Shown here: positions 1-5,332 of the stretch, in pieces
Layout of the letters: each line of letters starts with the position of its first letter
Numbering within the stretch: position 1 is the first letter of the stretch
From: SIG480 sp045595605
GTDB lineage: Bacteria > Bacillota > Clostridia > Oscillospirales > JAAYXM01
Length of the DNA: 6,012 bases
Direction: 5' to 3'
Assembly (NCBI GenBank): GCA_045595605.1
Contig: JAZOAS010000152.1
Coordinates: 1 to 6,012, forward strand
The notes under the pieces: generated by a model
Told to the model about the DNA's origin: nothing
Seen by the model: the letters and a program-made list of their open reading frames with translations, nothing else
Database searches by the model: none
Made by a program: the position numbers and the translations under genes

Positions 1-1359
1 AACGAAGAGGTTCTTGACATTTGTAGTCATACCGTCCGGAGTGATGTCAAGACCACCGTTCTGGTAGTGGAGAGTCGGGTAAACGAGGATCGGTTCCTTG
101 CGGATATCGATGCCGTACTTACCGAACATACGCATCATAGCCGGGATACGAGCTTCGATTGTGCCCTCACCGCCGATAGCTTCGATCATCGGAGTATCAA
201 GCCATACTGCAAGGCCGTTTCCTGTATTTACGCCGTTACCGCGAGTTGAGCACTCACGGATGATTGATGCAGCGGAAACGTCACGTGTTTCGAGCGGATG
301 CATAAATGCTTCACCGTTTACGTTGATGAGCTTTGCGCCGAGAGAACGAACCTTCTCAGTAACGAGAGCACCGAAAATCTGCTCAGGGAAAGCAGCACCT
401 GTCGGGTGGTACTGAAGAGTCTCAGCGTAAAGAAGCTTTGCGCCTACACGGTAACCGAGAACAAGACCGTCAGCAGTAGCACCGTAGTGGTTGGATGTCG
501 GGAAGCCCTGGTAGTGCATACGACCTGCACCGCCTGTTGCGATGATAACAGCCTTTGCTTTTGCAACGAGGAGTTCCTTTGTCTCCATATTCATAAGAAC
601 AGCACCTGCAGCGTTGCCCTTATCATCGAGGATAATTTCAATAGCTGCTGTAAAGTCAACAACCGGGATATTACGGTTGAGAACCTCATCGCGGAGAGTT
701 CTCATAATCTCAGCACCGGAGTAGTCCTTTGCAGCGTGCATACGCTTGCGGGATGTACCGCCGCCGTGAGTTGTAATCATTGTTCCCTCTTCGTCCTTAT
801 CAAACTCGACACCGAGGTTTGAGAGCCACTGGATAGCTTCAGGAGCATCGCATACGAGCTTTGAAAGAAGTTCCTTCTTAGCTGCAAAGTGACCGCCGCC
901 GAAAGCATCGACAAAGTGGATAGCCGGAGAATCGTTAGGCTTATCAGCAGCCTGGATTCCACCTTCCGCCATCATTGTGTTGGCATCACCGATGCGGAGC
1001 TTTGTAACAATCATTACATTTGCGCCTGCTTCGTGTGCTTCTATTGCTGCAGAAGAACCTGCGCCGCCACCGCCGATAACGAGAACATCAACATCATAGT
1101 CAGGAGCAGTAAGGTCAACATCGTCTGCAGAAATACGGCTGTGAGCCTGAAGAATTTCTGCGAGCTGTGACGGAACCTTATCGCCCTTGTTCGGACCAAT
1201 CTTGAGTTCAACGAACTCACTTGTCTTATAGTCCGGATGGTATTCTGCAAGAAGGTCTTCCTTCTGCTTTGCAGTCATACGAGCCGGCTCGAGAGCTATG
1301 TTTTTCTCTCTTGCAGCTTCTACTGCTGCAAGTGATTTCTGTAAACTTTCAGGATACAT
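1..1359 (-). CDS. Fumarate reductase/succinate dehydrogenase-type FAD flavoprotein (C-terminus cut by window edge)
   Basis: This soluble flavoprotein of the FrdA/SdhA/L-aspartate oxidase superfamily is presumably the catalytic subunit that reduces fumarate or a related enoate. The 453 visible codons run off the left edge without a stop. The family is usually about 550-600 residues, so the end of the capping and C-terminal domains is missing. Seen: a dinucleotide-binding GxGxxG at residues 96-101 after a run of hydrophobics, an AEGGI motif at 131-135, a THGGGTSR segment at 197-204, ATGGAGR at 274-280, HPTG at 318-321, TE at 334-335, RDV at 359-361 and HYQNGG at 431-436. By motif alignment with E. 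coli SdhA, H318, T334, E335, R359 and H431 match its active-site His242, Thr254, Glu255, Arg286 and His354. Asn127 sits where SdhA carries its FAD-linked histidine, so FAD should be non-covalent. About 85 charged residues precede the FAD fold, which is unusual. The ATG start has GGAGG seven bases upstream. The gene lies 17 bases after the SdhB-like gene, its likely electron donor. Substrate unproven; L-aspartate oxidase is less likely given the partners. Confidence 0.88.
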   Translation of the reverse strand, partial: MYPESLQKSLAAVEAAREKNIALEPARMTAKQKEDLLAEYHPDYKTSEFVELKIGPNKGDKVPSQLAEILQAHSRISADDVDLTAPDYDVDVLVIGGGGAGSSAAIEAHEAGANVMIVTKLRIGDANTMMAEGGIQAADKPNDSPAIHFVDAFGGGHFAAKKELLSKLVCDAPEAIQWLSNLGVEFDKDEEGTMITTHGGGTSRKRMHAAKDYSGAEIMRTLRDEVLNRNIPVVDFTAAIEIILDDKGNAAGAVLMNMETKELLVAKAKAVIIATGGAGRMHYQGFPTSNHYGATADGLVLGYRVGAKLLYAETLQYHPTGAAFPEQIFGALVTEKVRSLGAKLINVNGEAFMHPLETRDVSAASIIRECSTRGNGVNTGNGLAVWLDTPMIEAIGGEGTIEARIPAMMRMFGKYGIDIRKEPILVYPTLHYQNGGLDITPDGMTTNVKNLFV

Positions 1360-1366
1360 TGCAATT

Positions 1367-1371
1367 CCTCC
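1367..1371 (-). promoter_or_regulatory. Ribosome binding site of the flavoprotein gene
   Basis: On the minus strand this reads GGAGG (within GGGAGGAA), seven bases before the ATG at 1359. It fixes the flavoprotein start and thereby shows that the roughly 85-residue N-terminal extension is translated and is not a mis-called start. Confidence 0.85.
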
Positions 1372-1376
1372 CTCTT

Positions 1377-2051
1377 CTACTTCTCAATCTCGCGGTTGTT
1401 ATAAAGCTCTTTGATTTCATCAATCGGCTTCTGCATAAGAGCTTCGATAAGCTCTGTGAAGGTACCGTCTTTGATTTCCTTGACGCGCTCGTCGAGATGA
1501 GCACAGCCCGGAGCTAAATACTTACCGTTGATTCTGCGAGCGAGCATTGCGACCTGCGGATGTGAAATACCTGCAGGGCAACGGGATGAGCAAACACCAC
1601 ACATTACGCAGTCAAAAGACTCTTCTGCGCAGTTCTCAAAGTCACCACGCTGAGCATATGCAATGTACTGCATAACATTGAGCTCCTGTGTGCAAGCCTT
1701 TGTGCAGGCATTACAGCCGATGCAGGAATAAATCTCAGGATAAAGCTGCATCATAATAGACTCGTTTGTCTGTATTTTTTCCATATCGTAAACCTGCTTT
1801 ACAAGCGGGAAGAACGGCAGAGTTGCAATATACATATTGTCCTCTACCTTTGTCTGGCAAGCAAGGCAAGCCTTGAGCTCAGGGTCACCCTTGATACGAT
1901 AGATTGTTGCGCAAGCACCGCAGAAACCGTTGCGGCAGCCACATCCTCTGACAAGCTGATATCCTGCATATTCCATCGCCTTCATGATTGTAAGATTGTC
2001 CGGAACCGCATACTTCTTGCCAAAGAGAAAAATATTTACCATATTCTCCAT
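1377..2051 (-). CDS. SdhB/FrdB-like iron-sulfur subunit with [2Fe-2S] and two [4Fe-4S] motifs
   Basis: This 224-residue electron-transfer protein is probably the iron-sulfur partner of the downstream flavoprotein. Residues 1-100 look like the plant-ferredoxin-type domain of SdhB/FrdB: C39-x4-C44-x2-C47 within CRNGFCGAC, with the fourth ligand most likely C65 in LACQT (C62 is an alternative). Residues 105-175 form a ferredoxin-like domain with two complete motifs, C110-x2-C113-x2-C116-x3-C120 and C148-x2-C151-x2-C154-x3-C158-Pro. Classical SdhB carries [2Fe-2S], [4Fe-4S] and [3Fe-4S] clusters and a differently spaced last motif. Two full four-cysteine motifs here resemble HdrC more and predict two [4Fe-4S] clusters. 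The HdrB-like CCG domain found at the end of methanogen TfrB is absent; the tail (176-224) is a charged helix-like segment. The start is the ATG at 2051, supported by AAAGGAG; a second ATG at 2042 has poorer spacing. Stop is TAG. No membrane-anchor gene follows before the flavoprotein, so the pair is expected to be soluble. Confidence 0.88.
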   Translation of the reverse strand: MENMVNIFLFGKKYAVPDNLTIMKAMEYAGYQLVRGCGCRNGFCGACATIYRIKGDPELKACLACQTKVEDNMYIATLPFFPLVKQVYDMEKIQTNESIMMQLYPEIYSCIGCNACTKACTQELNVMQYIAYAQRGDFENCAEESFDCVMCGVCSSRCPAGISHPQVAMLARRINGKYLAPGCAHLDERVKEIKDGTFTELIEALMQKPIDEIKELYNNREIEK

Positions 2052-2058
2052 ACTAACA

Positions 2059-2065
2059 CTCCTTT
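2059..2065 (-). promoter_or_regulatory. Ribosome binding site of the SdhB-like gene
   Basis: The minus strand reads AAAGGAG, seven bases before the ATG at 2051. It overlaps the TAA stop (2064-2066) of the upstream reductase gene, so translation termination and re-initiation are likely coupled. It favours the ATG at 2051 over the in-frame ATG at 2042. Confidence 0.75.
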
Positions 2066-2897
2066 AATATTCATCCGGAAGCTCGTTCAGCTCGTCAAAG
2101 CGGAACACCGGACCGTCTTTACAAACATACTTTGAACCAACATTACATCTTCCGCACTTACCTATACCGCACTTCATTTTAAGCTCAAGTGTTGTATAAA
2201 TCTGCGTTTTCTCAAAACCGAGAGAGTAGAGACCTTCGAGAGTAAACTTAATCATTATCGGAGGTCCGCAAAGAACTGCTGTCTTGTTTGTGTCAAAGCC
2301 GAGTTCCTTTACATAGTTCGGAACGAATCCGACATGTCCGTCCCATCCTTCCTGAGGATTGTCTATTGTAAGGTGAACATCAACATTTGCATCCTTTGCC
2401 CACTCTTCGATGATTTCGTTATAATCGAGAAGGTCGTCCTTACTGCGGGAACCGTAAACGATGTCAATCTTACCGTAACGGTCGCGGTAATGACGGCAGT
2501 AGTTGATTACCGAACGAAGCGGAGCAAGACCAACACCACCTGCGATAAAGAGGAGGTTCTTGCCGGCAAACTCATCATCAACCGGGAACGGCTTTCCGTA
2601 AGGTCCGCGAACTGTAACCTGCTGGCCTACCTCTGCAGCATGAAGCCACTCGGTAACGCATCCGCACTTTTTAATTGAGAATTCCATAAACTCCGTATTT
2701 GTCGGAGAAGATGTGATTGAGAACATCGCCTCTCCTACACCCGGAATTGAAAGCATTGCACACTGACCGGGTCTGTGGTCAAACGGCTTCTTTCCGTCGG
2801 GAGTAACAACGCGGAAAGTCTTTATATCCGGAGTATCAATTCTTACATCGGTAATAACACCGATTACAGGAATCAATGCATCTGAAGTATTACTCAT
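2064..2897 (-). CDS. FAD/NAD(P)H-binding [2Fe-2S] oxidoreductase, FloxA/HydG/AsrB type
   Basis: This 277-residue member of the ferredoxin-NADP reductase-like family (relatives: FloxA, sulfhydrogenase gamma HydG, anaerobic sulfite reductase AsrB, PyrK) is the expected site where NAD(P)H enters or leaves the complex. Residues 10-105 form the FAD-binding beta barrel, with RPGQ at 42-45 and the flavin-contacting MFSITSSP at 58-65. Residues 113-235 form the nucleotide-binding Rossmann part, with GGVGLAPL at 120-127 and CGPPIMI at 210-216. The C-terminus binds a [2Fe-2S] cluster through C243-x4-C248-x2-C251-x7-C259. The start is the ATG at 2897, preceded by GGAGG with an eight-base spacer; a TTG five codons upstream overlaps that site and is rejected. 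The gene overlaps the upstream FloxB-like gene by eight bases. A role in sulfite reduction is unlikely because no siroheme AsrC-type gene is present here. NADH rather than NADPH is an inference from the Flox relatives. Confidence 0.9.
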   Translation of the reverse strand: MSNTSDALIPVIGVITDVRIDTPDIKTFRVVTPDGKKPFDHRPGQCAMLSIPGVGEAMFSITSSPTNTEFMEFSIKKCGCVTEWLHAAEVGQQVTVRGPYGKPFPVDDEFAGKNLLFIAGGVGLAPLRSVINYCRHYRDRYGKIDIVYGSRSKDDLLDYNEIIEEWAKDANVDVHLTIDNPQEGWDGHVGFVPNYVKELGFDTNKTAVLCGPPIMIKFTLEGLYSLGFEKTQIYTTLELKMKCGIGKCGRCNVGSKYVCKDGPVFRFDELNELPDEY

Positions 2898-3918
2898 TTT
2901 CTTTTCCTCCAATCGCTTTCATTACCTTAACAATGTTCATTGAAATCGGACATTTTGCAAGGCATCTTCCGCAACCTACGCAACCGAAGATTCCGTCGTT
3001 GTTTTCAGGATAATATACAAGCTTGTGCATAAATCTCTGGCGGAAGCGCTCGGTCTGAGTGAGGCGCGGGTTGCCGTGAGCCATCTTTGTAAAATCTGAA
3101 TACATACAAGAGTCCCAGCAGCGGAAACGCTGAATACCTTTTCCAGTGTTAAACTCCTTGATGTCGTAGCACTGGCATGTCGGGCAGACGAATGTGCAGG
3201 TACCGCAACCGAGACATGTCTCAGCGAGGTCCTTCCACTCGGGAGCATCGAAGAATTCCTTTGTCTTTCCGCCGCCGAAGTTTGACGGGTCAAGATCACG
3301 AAGCGGAAGCTTTGCGAGGATTTTCTTTGTTGTCTCCTTTTGAGCTTCAACTGACTTATCATCAGCATCTTCTGTGAAGGATGCGATTTTCTTCATGAAA
3401 GCTTTACCCTTTTCGGTGTTAGCGTTAAGGTAAAGCGCATCATCACATCTCCAAGCGCTGATATCGCCAGCAGGAGAAGTTGCATCAATTCCGAAAGCGG
3501 AACAGAAGCAGGTTTCAGAGGGCTTTGAGCAAGCTACTGAAATGATGAGACCGTGTTCACGGCGTTCCTTATAGAAGGTATCAACCGGCTCAACGAGGAA
3601 TACACGGTCGAGAATCTCAAAGCTCTTTACATCACACGGACGAACACCGAAGATAACATAATCTTCCTTTTCGTCGCGGATATCAACGATTTCGATGTTT
3701 TTACCGTCTCTCTTAAACTCTACGATATTTTCCATCTGCGGGAAGAAAAAGTCTTTCGCACTGCGAACTGTGTTGAGAGCAGTACTCCACTCTTTCCCCT
3801 CTTCCCACTTAGCAAAGCGGGCGCAACCGTCGTCGCTGTCAACCGGGAGGTAAAGCGGCATTTCTGCAGAAACTGCAGCGAAGAAAGCGTTAAGCTTATC
3901 GTTTGAAATCTTAAGCAT
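2890..3918 (-). CDS. 4Fe-4S dicluster protein, FloxB/HydB (AsrA-like) electron-transfer subunit
   Basis: This 342-residue iron-sulfur protein of the AsrA/sulfhydrogenase beta (HydB)/FloxB family should carry electrons between the FAD/NAD(P)H subunit encoded next and the MvhD-HdrA side. The N-terminal 200 residues are the family-specific domain, with a GVRPCD motif around C95 and C130 in an ISVAC context. C137 and C139 form a short CFC motif. The C-terminal ferredoxin part has C235-x2-C238-x2-C241-x3-C245-Pro, then extra C248 and C250, an RFRCWDSC segment (C267, C271), and a second motif C313-x2-C316-x2-C319-x3-C323-Pro. Two [4Fe-4S] clusters are predicted. The ATG start forms a TAATG junction with the preceding gene, with a run of six G seven bases before it. 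It shares a layout with the upstream FloxC-like protein and is probably a distant paralogue. The length is normal for the family and the frame is intact. Confidence 0.88.
   Translation of the reverse strand: MLKISNDKLNAFFAAVSAEMPLYLPVDSDDGCARFAKWEEGKEWSTALNTVRSAKDFFFPQMENIVEFKRDGKNIEIVDIRDEKEDYVIFGVRPCDVKSFEILDRVFLVEPVDTFYKERREHGLIISVACSKPSETCFCSAFGIDATSPAGDISAWRCDDALYLNANTEKGKAFMKKIASFTEDADDKSVEAQKETTKKILAKLPLRDLDPSNFGGGKTKEFFDAPEWKDLAETCLGCGTCTFVCPTCQCYDIKEFNTGKGIQRFRCWDSCMYSDFTKMAHGNPRLTQTERFRQRFMHKLVYYPENNDGIFGCVGCGRCLAKCPISMNIVKVMKAIGGKENE
2906..2910 (-). promoter_or_regulatory. Ribosome binding site that sets the FloxA-like start
   Basis: The minus strand reads GGAGG followed by eight bases and the ATG at 2897. 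A longer reading frame from a TTG at 2912 would begin inside this site and has no site of its own, so the shorter 277-residue protein is preferred. The site lies within the coding end of the FloxB-like gene. Confidence 0.85.
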
Positions 3919-4910
3919 TACTTATCCCCCCTATCAAAAACATCACACGGTTCAACATCGTCAACTGTGTAATTTACGAGAGGAGCGCGAGAGCCTTCCT
4001 CAGCTCCTGCCTGATACTCACCGTAGAATTCGTTTATATCCTTTATAAACTTACGATTGAGAAGGTGAAGCGGAATGTTCTGCGGACATACTCTTGAGCA
4101 CTCGCCACAGTCCGTACAACGGCCTGCAACATGGAATGCGCGGATGATGTGGAACATCTTTTCTTCAAAGCTGTTCGCTGCAGCCTTGTTTTCAACGCCT
4201 GAATTCGGGTTACCGAAAACGCACTTTTCGCAAGTACATGCCGGACATACATCGCGGCAAGCGTTACAACGGATGCAACGGGAAAGCTCGTTCTGCCAGA
4301 AAGCAAATCTCTCATCCGGTGTCATCTTCTCAAGCTTTTCGACTTCGTCGAAGCGGTTTGAATCAAGAACCTCACCGTCGTCACCCATAAGCTCGTCGTA
4401 AGCAACATGCTTCTTGCTCTTACAGTTTATGCAACGCTCTGCAAGAACATCTGCCGTAGCAACCGAAACCGGAGCATCGGCATAAAGAGTTTCGACTTTC
4501 AAAGTATCGCCGTCAAACGAAATCTTTGCGATACCGTCGCCTGTGATTTCCTTTACCTTTGCGATATCAACCATTCCCTCACAAGGGATACCTACTGCAT
4601 AGACCTTTTCGCGGTCAAAGCGGTGTTCCGTAAGGAGCTGATTGAAGCTGTAAGTATCGCACGGCTTAAGGAAGACAAGAATCTTGCCTTCTGCTTTGAT
4701 TGTCTTTGAAACAAGGTATTTTGAGAAGTTTGCACCACAAAAATCGTTCCATACAAAATTCTCTTTGATATCAGCCTCGTCCTTGAATACGGACGGGGTG
4801 ATGTCGTAGTCAAACTCACCGCGTCTCCAGCCGATAACTGAAGTAACGGTTCCGTTTGCAAGGAGGGATACTGCCTTGTCAATCAACATATCGCGTGTTA
4901 TCTTTTGCAT
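3918..4910 (-). CDS. 4Fe-4S ferredoxin-domain protein, FloxC-like (FrhB/HydB-related N-terminus)
   Basis: This 330-residue iron-sulfur protein most likely corresponds to FloxC and links MvhD with the FloxB/FloxA-like subunits. Residues 1-165 resemble the N-terminal region shared by HydB-type and FrhB-type proteins, with LKPCD at 81-85, GIPCEGMVD at 107-115 and C160/C163. The ferredoxin part has C212-x2-C215-x2-C218-x3-C222-Pro followed by extra C225, C227 and C230, then C265-x2-C268-x2-C271-x3-C275-Pro, predicting two [4Fe-4S] clusters. C58, C84, C110, C160 and C163 could bind a further centre, but this cannot be decided by eye. The ATG start has GGAGG with a seven-base spacer and overlaps the end of mvhD by 13 bases. 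The stop shares one base with the next ATG. A true F420 hydrogenase beta subunit is unlikely because there is no hydrogenase or F420 gene alongside. The assignment to FloxC rather than another HydB relative rests mainly on gene order. Confidence 0.8.
   Translation of the reverse strand: MQKITRDMLIDKAVSLLANGTVTSVIGWRRGEFDYDITPSVFKDEADIKENFVWNDFCGANFSKYLVSKTIKAEGKILVFLKPCDTYSFNQLLTEHRFDREKVYAVGIPCEGMVDIAKVKEITGDGIAKISFDGDTLKVETLYADAPVSVATADVLAERCINCKSKKHVAYDELMGDDGEVLDSNRFDEVEKLEKMTPDERFAFWQNELSRCIRCNACRDVCPACTCEKCVFGNPNSGVENKAAANSFEEKMFHIIRAFHVAGRCTDCGECSRVCPQNIPLHLLNRKFIKDINEFYGEYQAGAEEGSRAPLVNYTVDDVEPCDVFDRGDK
3926..3931 (-). promoter_or_regulatory. Unusual G-run ribosome binding site before the FloxB-like gene
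   Basis: The minus strand reads AGGGGGGAT, with six consecutive G starting thirteen bases and ending seven bases before the ATG at 3918. The other genes in the window use GGAGG or AAAGGAG. With the TAATG stop-start junction, this weaker site suggests translation of the FloxB-like gene depends largely on ribosomes arriving from the preceding gene. Confidence 0.55.
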
Positions 4911-5332
4911 CGCAGATCCTCCAATCTTTTATTCTCACCAAGAGAAATTACCTTTTCTACAAAGTCGTTCATTGTTGCCGAGAACTTTGCACCTTCAGCA
5001 GCTGAAACCCATTCAACACGGGTTCTTTCTCTCTCGATTCCGAGGAAGTCGAGCATTGAGAATAAAAGTGCCATTCTGCGGCGTGTATAGTAGTTACCTG
5101 AAGTATAGTGGCAGTCGCCGGGGTGACATCCGCAAAGGATAACACCGTCTGCACCGCGCTGGAATGCTCTGAGAATGAACATCGGGTTAACGCGGCAAGA
5201 GCACGGAACGCGGATAATCTTAACTTCTGCCGGGTAGTTCAAACGGTTGTTTCCCGCAAGGTCAGCACCCGCATATGAACACCAGTTACAGCAAAATGCC
5301 ACAATCAAGGGCTTATGTTCATTTACTTGCAT
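4898..5332 (-). CDS. mvhD: MvhD/FloxD-type [2Fe-2S] electron-transfer subunit
   Basis: This 144-residue protein is the delta subunit type that docks on HdrA and passes electrons from the donor module (hydrogenase in methanogens, Flox proteins in many bacteria) to it. Family hallmarks are clear: FCCNWCSYAGAD at residues 13-24, RVPCSCRVNP at 41-50, RAFQRGADGV at 55-64 and CGCHPGDCHY at 67-76, followed by a TSGNYYTRRR stretch. Length is close to the usual MvhD size of about 140 residues. There are eight cysteines within the first 76 residues (14, 15, 18, 44, 46, 67, 69, 74), more than the four a single [2Fe-2S] needs. The ATG start has GGAGG ten bases upstream. The gene overlaps hdrA by ten bases and the FloxC-like gene by thirteen, so it is translationally coupled on both sides. 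Being directly downstream of hdrA is the usual arrangement. Confidence 0.95.
   Translation of the reverse strand: MQVNEHKPLIVAFCCNWCSYAGADLAGNNRLNYPAEVKIIRVPCSCRVNPMFILRAFQRGADGVILCGCHPGDCHYTSGNYYTRRRMALLFSMLDFLGIERERTRVEWVSAAEGAKFSATMNDFVEKVISLGENKRLEDLRCKR

Noticed and set aside
298..822. 174-residue plus-strand open frame opposite the flavoprotein
   Set aside because: It lies wholly antisense to a gene with clear FAD and active-site motifs, is rich in Cys, Ser, Thr and Val as expected of an antisense reading, and has no recognisable domain.
2334..2678. Plus-strand open frame opposite the FloxA-like gene
   Set aside because: Antisense to the nucleotide-binding region of a well-supported gene, with no motif; a coding shadow.
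2898..2912. Upstream TTG start adding five residues to the FloxA-like protein
   Set aside because: The TTG overlaps the GGAGG that serves the ATG at 2897 and has no ribosome binding site of its own.
2976..3368. Second minus-strand frame inside the FloxB-like gene
   Set aside because: Arginine- and serine-rich composition typical of an out-of-frame reading; the overlapping frame holds the ferredoxin motifs.
3553..3906. 117-residue plus-strand open frame opposite the FloxB-like gene
   Set aside because: Mirror of the N-terminal half of the real gene, with no ribosome binding site or domain evident.
2064..3918. Anaerobic sulfite reductase (asrA/asrB)
   Set aside because: The two proteins are AsrA/AsrB-like in family, but the siroheme subunit AsrC is absent and the neighbours are MvhD, HdrA and a FloxC-like protein, so a Flox-type role fits better.
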